64,000 bases of DNA from Tubiluchus corallicola (Eukaryota > Priapulida > Priapulimorpha > Priapulimorphida > Tubiluchidae): NCBI GenBank assembly GCA_030141605.1, contig JAQGDQ010002367.1, forward strand, positions 558,501 to 622,500. The letters are read 5' to 3'. Position numbers and translations under genes: made by a program. Shown piece by piece: positions 35,893 through 46,353 of this stretch; positions within the stretch are counted from its first letter, which is position 1; each line of letters opens with the position of its first letter. The notes beneath the pieces are model-generated. The model saw only the letters and a list, made by a program, of their open reading frames with translations, did not search any database and was not told the origin of the DNA.

Positions 35893-38800
35893 ATGGGCAT
35901 TAACAAAATGGGTTTTATGACAGAGGAAGGAGAGGTACAAGCAATTATGATTCAGCCGAAACAGAATAACACACTGAAATATTGCTTGATGATATTCAAT
36001 TTCTTTGTGATGGTAAGTATTTAGAAAACATAGAAACATCAATTGATGAAATAAATCCTAAAATCATTTTGATTTTCAGAGAATGAGCAATAATGGACGA
36101 AAGAATTAGTACTGACTAAAGTTACAGTTTTACAAATTTCGTTGTTTTTTTACAGTGCATGTAGTCAATGTGTATTTTACGTAATATCTGTAAGATGCTT
36201 ATAGTGTCTGTACAATGCATATAATGTCTATACAATGCAGGTCTGCATACTATGGAAATAACGATTGTACAATGCATGTAGTATCTGTACATTTCAATTA
36301 GTGTCCGTACATTGTAGGTAGAGTCTGTACATTGCAGGTAGTGTCTGTACATTGTAGGTAGTGTATGCACGTTGTAGGCAATTTCTGTACGTTGCACTAT
36401 GCCTATACATTGCAGGCAGCTGGAGCTTTGTTGATTCTAGGAGGCTGTTTAATTTTCAATGGGGATCTGAATGATCTTGAAATAGAGGGATCAATAACCG
36501 TCGACAACCAAGATGATATAATCAGGTAAATTAAGCTAAGAATACGAAGCAACATGAACATTTTCAATGGGAAATATTTACACTGTGAACAAGATCTATC
36601 TCCCAGTAGCCATTATAGCGGTGTTTTATGAAATCATGATTGTTTTATACCGCATTTGCTTCAAAAATAGTCTACAATTCTTTTTGCGTGAATGGGTCTT
36701 TAATTGTTTAACTGACAGCCAAAATTTAATTTAATTTTTATTTGAATTTAGTACTATATTACATATATTTACAACACACATAAAAATTGTTGATAAAACA
36801 GATTAAAAATTACTAACTGAAAATAGTTGTATATAAATGTGTAAACATTGTATAGCTGTATAAAAATTGTACGGTTGTAGAAAAATTGTACATAATATGA
36901 TTAGCAGTCGTTTTATCTTTTCTTCAGAGCTGGCGCACTTATCGCAATATTGGCAGGTTCTTTTTCATTCTGCTTCGGACTTTTGGGCTATGTCGGCGCC
37001 GCACGTTCAGACAAGTGCATATTGGGAGTCGTAAGCAATTCTTGTTTGTTTTCGTCTTTTACCATGCATTAGTAATTAGCAAGATTCGTAAAACATTTTC
37101 GAAGAAAATCACATAGAATTATTTTATCATCATCACCAGCCTCACTTTCATCGTGAAGCAGAACTACAACAATGATAATAACGATGACAACAACGATAAT
37201 GAGAACTATGAGGACGACTTCGACAATAGCATCGTCATTATTATTCATCATTAGCGACCACTGAGGAGCAAGTTGCACAGGAACGTGAAAACTGGGATGT
37301 GTTCTATGAAGTAAATCAGATTGATACAAAATAGGTTGAAAAACTTTTAAAGTGTAAACTTAAAAATATCTTAAATCTTCCAATATTTTCGTTACATTTC
37401 TAGTACTACTCATGCGTATTCATCCTACTGACTCTCCAAATGGTTGTTGCAACACTGACGTTAGTCTACAAAGATCAGGTAATTTAGACAGAATTTACAA
37501 AATTTAGTAGCTATACAATAAAATTAGTTGTTGATCAGAACACAGTAACGAAGGATGTCTATGGACATAATAACGTCATTAGGATGTCAATGGTATCCCA
37601 CATGTGGAAAAGCTTCGAATCCCTAGAGAAAACTTTAGAAGTTCAACTGGTTCACAAAATCCGTTATGCCACTTAATTTAATCAAAGTGAAAACAATTAT
37701 TAGTTGTATGAATAATTAAAACGAGACCAAAAAGAAATATGGACGCGAACATTAAACCTTTTAATAACTTGTTGTCGTGCTCGGGATTTCTTCAATATTA
37801 ATAATTGCGGTAGAACCGGAACCTAACTTATTATAAAGACTAACATTCTAAAAAGAGACTTTAAACCGACAGAGGTTTACACGCAGACGCCATAGTCTTT
37901 GATAGGTGGCAGCAAGATAAACGAAATGCCCAGACAGTTCTCAAGCGCTCATTCATCTTTTATTGACCACAGCTTGACCACTCATTTATTTCCTTTGTTC
38001 TTTATTGATACCGTTATATTCATCCGATTTTGCATTTTTACACTAACAAAATGCACGGGAATTCCCCAGAACCTTCATAAATTTTTTTTGTTTGATGAGG
38101 GTGAAAGGAACAGAATTTTTCCATAGACCAGCCTTGACAGTAACATAAAGTATGCGTAACTACCACTCATTTCCGTTGGACAATGTAAATGCTTTAATTT
38201 CAATAACAAACAGTTGTCTGGTGAAACAACAAATAAAAATATGGATACTGTTAAAACATCCCACTATATCAACTGTGTTCGAGCCTTTCTGACTATATAA
38301 GTACGGTGTATAATTATTATATGCTGTACTTGATTTTTTATAACAGGTGGAGAAGTACTTAGCAGATGAAGTACCACGTTACCTAAAAACAACGTATGCT
38401 GCACAGAATAGCACTATCTTTACCCATGAGTGGGATTATATTCAGCAAGAGGTATTTATGTAGTGTTTGGCACATTACGGGTGATTATTGTCCAGAATTC
38501 CGAGTGTACATTTTTATGTTCTTTCTTGTTTTCAATACGAAATTGATGGTTTTGTTCTTATAATATAATGCATCTGTCATACTTTGGTTTTCACTCTTGT
38601 ATATATATAAACAAGAACGAACAACTTGCTTGGTAGTAATTGCATACATATATGTGTATACACATATATGTATGCAATTACTACCAAGCAAGTTGTTAGT
38701 TCTTGTTTATACTTGTCACTTTACGTTTTTTATAGCAAAAGTGCTGTGGTTACAATAATCACGAGGATTTTAAACACAATCCATTTTTACCCTGGTTTCA

Positions 38801-41167
38801 TCCTTTCCCAGCTTCCTGTTGCCTGTTGAATGACACTGAGGTAAGTCCTTTCATGCTGTTGGCTTACTATTTAGTCAGATTTTTCACACAGTACTATAGA
38901 TAGGGTGCAACTAATACATCTATTGAAGCAGATTAAATGATTACTCAGTTTTTAGGAAAAACAAAAAAAAGAAAACTCCATTGCATCATGGGCACCTTTA
39001 CTCCCAGAATATATAAGTTTTTTAACATTCTCACTGTGTCATAATGATAAATATCATACAATAATTTAGCTAATATGTTGTAGCTTTTAATCGTCTGCTT
39101 TAATGAAATGCTAACAACACAGTATATAGTGTAAGAAAAAAGAAAAAACAAAAAAGAGAAAATCTATTATGAATTACTTTTATATTTTTCTTTCCGCGCA
39201 CATATTCACTCCAATTACTACCATGTTAGCCTTCTACAAACACGCATCAATTAGTTTTGTTGTATTTCGTTGGGGGAGGGGGTGGACGGGAGGGTGCAAC
39301 CTACACGTTACTTCATCTTTTTGTTGCTGCTTTTATAGAATATACTCCCATGATCTCTCTAATGTGATGAGGAACTGCCTTGGCTTAAATAGTTGTGAAA
39401 GTGTTATGAAGGTTTTATATTTCAAACAAGAAGGAAATGGTTGGGAACTGAAAGGTTAATGAGGAATCCAATATATGCAAATTGTGTTGTGAATCGTAAC
39501 TGTGCATTATTTTTTGGGTTTTTCTAGATATTAGACAGTGTAGCATGCCTTCAGGAGCAACGCCCTCCTTACTTTTTTAAAGAGGTAAGACTTGAAAGTT
39601 GTAGTTAGTTCTATGGGGCGGCATGTTGTAGTTATTACTTGCATATCTTATACTATCACAATGAATTTCAATCATATTTCCAACGAGTCAGTGAAATTCA
39701 CAGTTATAATACAACATACTACTACATGCCGCCCCATAGAACTATGTATTTAGGAAAATTACAACTTTTAAAGCTATAATGCTGTGGAATGAAACACCTT
39801 TTAATATTAACGAATTAAATCAATATCAATTTAAAAAAGTTATCAAATATAATCTACCATCAAAATATTCGTGATTTAGTATAAAATGCTCAGTACTAAA
39901 TATCTGTGTATAACTGTTATTTGCTGTATTTGTTCAAACATTGTTATTTGATGCTTATAATTTCTTAAAACAATTGTTCATGCATAAGATACTAGTCCAA
40001 ATCTAGTATGTAAAGAATTGTTTAAACTGCATAAATTACTGTGTAATAATTGCTCTGGGTGACGACTAGATGGCCTGCTTCTTCGTCCCCCTCACAATGT
40101 TATCTAATTTGTATTTAAAGTGAGACCATTTTTGTATATATATTATTGTTGTTATGCATTGTGAAATAAACATTCTTATCTTATCCTATCTTGATAACAA
40201 ATAGCAATAAATGATTTATATGTGGTAAGTAATAATACTATTCTTTTTAACCCTTTCCCATTTGTTATTATTACATGGTCTCAACACTTTAGGCTTTGCA
40301 ATGTAATAAAGTTATTGATTTTTATCGACGTCGTCGTATATTTGTGATCAATAAAACTTAAAACGGTTTCCGGGTCCACAATTAGGTGTATCAACTTTGT
40401 AGCAACAAAATACATTCTAGAGAGTAAATAAATTCAGTTACAGAAAAGCTAATAATTTACATTATAAGTTCAAGAAAAGGAATTTATCAAATTCGAAGAC
40501 AATCATTGAAAAGCTCCAGCAGGTGCTATACTATTGATACACATGGCCACTAGTATTCTGCAATACTGTATATACGTATAAGCCTATATGTATTAGCCTC
40601 CCAGAGAATGTAATTTTCATAATCTACATGATGGTCCATGAAATGACTCGAGGTTGCACGGCTGGCAAAATCTGGTTGGAGCTGGTCATGGAAGCGTAAC
40701 TTCATTGGCACGATGTTTCCTTAATGTACAAAATTACATAAAAACTGTGTTTGGTTCTGCTTTTGTGGGGAAAAAAGTGCATTTAGAAATTAGCTACTGC
40801 AAGCTTGTCGACAGTACAATACGAAAGAAAAGATGTTAGCAAAAGTACTTTTTTTATATCTAGGGGTGCAGCGATTATGTAAATAGTCTGTTTCTGGAGT
40901 ACATCAACGTCATGGTATGGATGACTTTCATCGCTGCTGCTCTAGAGGTACAGATTACACAATGCATATATAATATTAGGAAAGAGAGAGAGGCGAAGGG
41001 AGAGGGGGGGGGGGAGAAAAGGGAGAAAAGGGAGAAGTAAGGAATGTCTGTCAAACAAAGCATATGTTAATAATTAGTATGAAAAATTAACAGTTTTCTT
41101 TGTGCATTTTTTGCAGATAATACTGATGATTTTCATCTTTACTTTTATGCGGTCTATTAAGAATTAA
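35893..41167 (+). CDS. Tetraspanin
   Basis: Nine exons: 35893-36012, 36416-36525, 36928-37030, 37404-37478, 38347-38451, 38736-38840, 39528-39584, 40864-40947 and 41117-41167, all GT-AG and in phase, 269 aa. A short N-terminal tail with several in-frame Met residues is followed by TM1 (about 31-54), a small loop, TM2 (78-102), TM3 (107-133), a large extracellular loop and TM4 (about 239-263), then a short basic tail. The loop has the family signature: Cys174-Cys175-Gly176, Ser198-Cys199-Cys200, Cys213 and Gly226-Cys227, a six-cysteine pattern, plus a possible N-glycosylation site at Asn157. Tetraspanins organise membrane microdomains with integrins, proteases and signalling partners. Which subfamily this belongs to is not clear. 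A polyadenylation signal AATAAA lies at 41489-41494. The introns carry an acceptor-linked minisatellite, a palindrome, a MITE and a LINE fragment. Confidence 0.93.
36151..36415 (+). repeat. 20-bp minisatellite ending at the tetraspanin exon-2 acceptor
   Basis: About 13 units with a 20-bp period and a consensus near TACATTGCAGGTAGTGTCTG fill the 3' part of tetraspanin intron 1. Several units contain TTGCAG or TTGTAG. The last unit (TACATTGCAG, 36406-36415) is the actual 3' splice site before exon 2. Confidence 0.85.
38607..38710. repeat. 104-bp palindrome (52-bp arms, no spacer)
   Basis: Arms 38607-38658 and 38659-38710 are reverse complements except for one mismatch (38619 with 38698). The centre is TATGTGTATACACATA. 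It lies in tetraspanin intron 5, only 25 bases before exon 6. Confidence 0.9.
39606..39744. mobile_element. 139-bp MITE with ~26-bp TIRs
   Basis: The left end TAGTTCTATGGGGCGGCATG is mirrored by CATGCCGCCCCATAGAACTA at the right, with only one mismatch over about 26 bp. TA at each outer edge could be a mariner-type target duplication. It lies in tetraspanin intron 7, just before a LINE fragment. Confidence 0.7.
39755..40195 (+). mobile_element. LINE 3' fragment with RT tail and ATCTT-type end
   Basis: 39765-39870 encodes a segment with AIMLWNETPFNINELNQYQF then K-K-V-I-K and a stop, the W-N-x-x-P...F-K end of CR1/L2-like polymerases. About 300 bases of 3' UTR lead to AATAAACATTCTTATCTTAT. 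It is in tetraspanin intron 7 in the same orientation as the gene. Confidence 0.6.
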
Positions 41168-42103
41168 AGAAGCCAATCCGTCTTACTGAGCACAACAGTG
41201 TGACGCAAGGAAGTTTATAGAGTCACTTGCCACAACTGATTTTGTAACTGATTAATTAATTGACTACTAACAAAATAATAAGGCTCTTCGTGTCTTTTTC
41301 TGCAGTAAAAGAAATGAGCGTCTTATATATGTTGAATTATGAATTTATTCCACAGCAAATCGTACATATAAAGATGCATACAAATTGTTATTACATTATA
41401 ATACAAAATAAACGAGTGACTGTGAGGAGGAGGAAGGAGCATTATGCTTTCGAGTCTTCCTCCAGTTCCTCCTCCTGTGTGTGCACATAATAAAGTTCCA
41501 CACATTAAAGCATTAATTAGAAAGAGCTGCTATAGTTTAAGAAGTCACATACTTGCAAGTAAAAAAGACATTCTAGTTTGTGGTTGTATAAATTCTGATG
41601 CTTTATTCGAGTCTCCACCTAAATGATGATATTAAGTTGTAAATTCTTAGGCAAGGCGTTTTTAATACATATTTTAGATTTTAGTTAGTAATTCTAATCT
41701 GTTTTATCAATCATTTTTATCTGTGCTGTTAATATATGTAATATGGTACTATATGTACTGAATTAAAATAAAAATTAAAACTAATTAATGGGTTGTTTCA
41801 AAGAACCTCCTTTTTTAAAATTGGAGTTTTATTTAAGGTTAAATGAACTATACAGCAATGCAAAATATCGAAATATTACACTTATTTTACAAAAAAACAG
41901 CATTGCCACTCAAGCTTTGGGCTTCCAAGCTGGAGAGGCCCAGGGCAGCAGCCTATACTAGCCTATATGATAGTTCAGTCCTGCATATAGTATTGTTTAT
42001 CATCTTAGGTGTCGCAACATAATATTTTTCGTCTGTTTATATTTTGTTACTGTTAATAAAATGCAGTTTAAATCGAATTATCTGCCATGTCCTTATTAAT
42101 TAA

Positions 42104-42217
42104 CTATCAAGTTTAGAATTTCACCCGCACAAGAAATTAATTCGTGAAGCGAGTTCGTCAGGGTTAGGGTTAACCGTTAGGGTATTTAAATTGTGTGGGG
42201 AATTGTAAACTCCTTCC
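42104..42217. mobile_element. Copy of the telomere-repeat MITE family
   Basis: The left end AAGTTTAGAATTTCACCCGC, the internal GGGTTAGGGTTAACCGTTAG and the right end TGTGTGGGGAATTGTAAACT match the 4993-5170 element in the same order. Flanking target duplications are no longer clear. Confidence 0.6.
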
Positions 42218-43084
42218 AAATAATATTTACTGACTTCCTTGATATAACTCAAAATTCAAATCTTTTGGCTAATCCCAACGCAAAGTACTAGGATTATTTT
42301 ACAATTTTGTTAAAGATTGTTTAAACATATGGCAAACTAATGTAATAATGTAATTGAATTACCTAAATGAAGATTATTCTTATAATATGCTTTTGCATTA
42401 CTGCCACTCAGAATGCAAAGTTGTAATGTGCAATGTTTATTTTTAAATATTTGTTGTACAATCTTAAATTATGTGTTGAATCCAATAAATTAAATACCAT
42501 ACTACATGCTGGAGCTAACTCGTTTAATTATTTTGCTGCTATTGTAAAAACGCACAGCTTTTTGGGATTAAAAATCTCGTATGCAGTCTGTAGGAACATA
42601 ACTAAGTTTAGCACACATTATAATCTGGTAGCAGTTTTGTATTGTTTTGCTATTTTCATAAACACTTTATAACGTCAAGGCCTAATTGATAAGCTAAATG
42701 TACTAGTTCGTTTTTGCAGTAATTCCGAAATGGTTATAAACATGTCTAAAACCAAATTTATGACCTATTTGAGCTTGATATGCCGTCTGTGAAGGCATAT
42801 GTGTTAGCTTCTGGAAATTTTTTTTATTAATCCTGAAAAACATGAACAGTTGCTAACATATTTCAATATTGCTAACAGGTGCGACAGTAAACTTGCTGTA
42901 TATATTAGAAATAGAGTGTTACCCATTCTTAGTATGGATATTGTTGCGGATGACAAACGCGAGCGGTTAAATTTTACTTCTGATGTGGTCGGAACAAAGT
43001 TCCAAACATACAAATCTATCAACTCTTATTTAGTAGTTAGCCCCATATATGTTTCTAGGGAGGACCCTATAGCTGAACGGGAAG

Positions 43085-43350
43085 GATTGCCTACACAGAG
43101 GCTAAACTTTCGTTGCATAACCTACGAAGTGAGTTGGGCCGACAGGCCCGTCTACCTAGGGAGCACAGAGTTTGCAGTTGCGACAACTCCTCGACCCAAA
43201 GCGAGGAACTTGTTTTCTGTTGTTGTGCCCATAGCGCGGAGTTAAGAAATAAATATGCAATACTCGATTTCACATCAATTGGTGACTTGTTTAAATTTGA
43301 TACTAACATGTTGGCTAGGTTTATTAGAGAGTGTTTTGATTTATGCTAAT
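43085..43350 (+). mobile_element. LINE reverse-transcriptase C-terminal fragment (Cys/His-type end)
   Basis: 43113-43349 encodes ELGRQARLPREHRVCSCDN, then a C-C-C-A-H run, A-E-L-R-N-K-Y and a tail ending FIRECFDLC with a stop. The order G-R-x-x-x-L-P-R-E-x-R-x-C ... H-x-x-x-x-C/H ... L-R is the usual C-terminus of one class of animal LINE polymerases. The upstream frame is broken by stops. Confidence 0.6.
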
Positions 43351-43973
43351 TTATTAACTGTTTCAAAATTCTCATTACTATCGTTCCATTGTTACGTGGA
43401 TCATTAATTATTTCTTGCAATTATTTCAAAATATGTCAAAGTACAACAAGCAGTTATCGTTCACATTTCAACCCTGGACATAGTGAAGTTTAATTTAATG
43501 ATTTTTTTATCACGAACGTGTTTTAGTTGCAACATGTTTGATTTAAACTGTGCAATGATTTTACTGTGTGACTTTTAATATAAACTGTTGTATTGTTTAA
43601 TGTAAATTTTAATGGTCAATAAATTAATAATAATAAATAATTTACTTCCTAAAAACTACAGAGCGTGTCTAATGTCTGTTTAGTCGATGTAGGCATAAAG
43701 GCATAAATACAGTCGAATATGATTGAAACAACTCTGCTACGCGGGTGTCTTATCTTACAGAATTATATTATTTAATAATGAGATAAATCTCCCTGCAATC
43801 ACCTAGGCCTACATGATGGCTGCATTTATTGCCCTTGGATCTCAGCTCGCAGATCGTAACGAGCTTCCCGTATCCTCAAACTTCCCGAGCTCAAGCAGAA
43901 TGCTAAAAGATTTATTAGTTTCTCGTAGTTCAAATGGCATTGGATACAAGTCCAGCATGAATGTAAGAAAGCT

Positions 43974-44108
43974 TAGTACCAATAAGTTTGGTACAAGTAA
44001 TTTTGTTACCAGGAAATTTTTGTACCACGAAAATTTGTTGCTAGAAGCTTTTAGTCTGCGATAATTTTGGTACAGGCAAATTTGGTACTGGAAAATTTGG
44101 TATTAAAC
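43974..44108. repeat. ~15-bp repeat array, unit TTGGTACAGGAAAAT
   Basis: About nine units of 15-17 bp with the core TTGGTAC(A/T)GGAAAAT follow one another; the third, seventh and eighth are closest to consensus. It is related in design to the ATGGCACAGGAAAA units at 29803-29878 and the AAGTCACAGGAAAA units near 31100. Confidence 0.6.
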
Positions 44109-44652
44109 GAAAAAGGCAGCATTTCTATATCTCGGTATAAAATAAATATTTCAACTAGAAAATAAAGATGTTTAATCAGTAGGGAGGAAATATGGTACTA
44201 GGAAAGTCTGGTTTGTTAAGTTCATACTGTAATTAATAGTGCGTGGCGGCTAAAATTTTATCCATGACTATTCCATCCATGTAGGTATATTTCAGAATTC
44301 TTTGAGCAAAAAATGAAAGGTTTCCAACTCACCAAGCAACTCACCTTTGCCATAATCGTCATCATTATTATCATCATCACTAGCGTTGACGTTGTCATTA
44401 TCAATATTATTGTCATAACTTACTGTAATTATTCAACGTTATTTATTGGCAGAACTGCAACAGCAGTAACAGTGGTGATGGTGCTGACATCGCATCGCAG
44501 TGACAGAAAAGTGGTAAGGAAAAGGGATATAAAATTTTATAGGTAAATTGTAAAGTTTAAATATTAAAACTTTAAACACGCAGGGTTAAAGCGCAGTGAA
44601 TAAACGTGCTTCGTTTTTTCTTCAAAACCCTACTCTAACTAACAGTCGTAAA

Positions 44653-45020
44653 TAGAGGTAAATATTCTCTACCGCAAAGCGAATTCGAATCGGATCGAGT
44701 TTGTGACTTTCGAATTCGAATCGAACCGAATTTCAGTACAGTTTGAAAGATTTTCGAACCGCCAGTAAGAAGTGATCTTACAAAGATCATGCATGTTGCT
44801 CGATTTTTCTGCAGTAAAACCACCGATAATTTGTTAAAGAAATTGTGCACTAAAATCACAGCTAAACTGTGCTAATGGCGTGATGTTTCAAATGTTTTGA
44901 TGATGAAGAACGTATGTGGTTCAAGTTCTGAATTATTCGAATCTATAATTTAAGGTTCGAATCGAATTCGAACTAAAACACTCGTTCGATTCGAATTCGA
45001 ACGTTCGATGCTCACCCTTA
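44653..45020. mobile_element. hAT-like MITE, 368 bp, with exact target duplication
   Basis: Flanked by the exact 8-bp duplication GTCGTAAA (44645-44652 and 45021-45028). The right end GATGCTCACCCTTA is mirrored by a more decayed left end TAGAGGTAAATATTC. The interior is full of GAATTCGAATCGAA palindromes. A second copy is at 59367-59726. Confidence 0.85.
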
Positions 45021-46353
45021 GTCGTAAACAATATGTAAAACATTCATAACTATACATATAGCAAGACTCTACACAGGTGCACGGTGACACGATATGCGAC
45101 GCCACCGCTGCCACGCCATGTTGGTGTCTATGGAATAGTTAAACAGTATTAACTCTCTTTTTCATAACAAATCATGTAATAAAATGTATTTGCCAGAAAA
45201 GCCATTTAGGCCATTATAGAGAGAATCCTAAACTACAAAATGCTTTTTACTCATCATCTCTCCAGTTCTGCTTAACGTGTATGATAGATGTTTATAGTAA
45301 AAAATAGTGCTAACTTAAAAGAAATAAAAATTCTGATGTGAACAGTCGCTATTCGTCCAGTAAATTGTATTAGCGAGTTGCACTACAATTTTAAAGTGCC
45401 ATAATTAAGCTACAAAGCTGTTACATACACTTATTGAAATTGAAAGGGCAACAAGCAAAATTGGGAAACAAACCCGATTTAAAATAGCAGCTAAATTTAA
45501 TCTGATTGAAAAAGTGTTTATGTCGGAATATGCCAGTATGTGAACTCGCGAGTGCACTCTTTTCGTGGATGCAATAAAGCCATTTTTGAAAACACATACT
45601 TTTTTAATTCTCTCAAATGAAGAGTTAAAAAGCATGCGAAAAATTTTCCAGAAAAGAATCACAAACTATGATTTTTGGACATAATTCCACCGAGCTTAAA
45701 AAAATTATGACTTATGAACATTAGTACAATATATCCAAACAAATAATTAGTAAATTATCCCGCCTCGCATTTTCAGGACCAACAACACGCGAAAGTTGCA
45801 TAATGAGTGGTTTTGTTTTAAACGAAAAGAAACAATAATTTTAAAATATCTCCCATACAGTTTTATTTCTCTGTTTTACGTTCAGTACTTTTGCTCAGTC
45901 AGTGAAAAATGGGCTAGAACGCTCTGGTTGTTCTTTCGAACTTTACGCTATGTTATCTAAACTTGTTTCAAACAACTTACCATCAAAATGGCTGTATTTA
46001 ACGCATGTCACCAAGGGAGTTTAAATTTTCAAGTTTTCCACAACATTGTTTTGCTAACACAAGCTCTGTGCGCAATAAGACAGTATGTAAGTGATTCGAA
46101 ATTTCAAGGCGAATTTTTCAAAACGTAATTTAAGGGTTTTTTAATCTGCTTTTATATAAAGTCGTTTAAATAATTCGCGGCCATATTTTCATGATGGAGT
46201 GCTGCAGTAATACAATTACAGTTATCTTTTTGGCGGTGCGTCACGCAAACGTTAATTTTACGAGAAAGGCTTGTTTGTGCAACAGAAGAAGGGTAGTGGC
46301 ATGTCAGCTTACTGTAATTACTTTTATTTTTCGTTTGGGGGTTTTTTGTCGTC

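Larger units (their letters stand above)
41168..46353. other. Intergenic region between tetraspanin and PCTP-like genes
   Basis: No gene is supported. Recognised contents are a fragment of the telomere-repeat MITE family (42104-42217), a LINE C-terminus (43085-43350), a 15-bp repeat array (43974-44108), an ATT/ATC-rich run (44340-44400) and a complete hAT-like MITE (44653-45020). The remainder is unremarkable AT-rich DNA. Confidence 0.6.

Noticed and set aside
36151-36415. Regular 20-bp repeats considered as a CRISPR-like array
   Set aside because: Units are contiguous without spacers and lie in a eukaryotic intron; it is a minisatellite.
37069-37329. Valine/isoleucine-rich minus-strand ORF resembling a membrane segment
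   Set aside because: Produced by an ATG/AAC-type trinucleotide-rich stretch in a tetraspanin intron.
42850-43245. 131-codon plus-strand ORF overlapping the LINE fragment
   Set aside because: The recognisable LINE sequence is in another frame, so this frame is a shadow.
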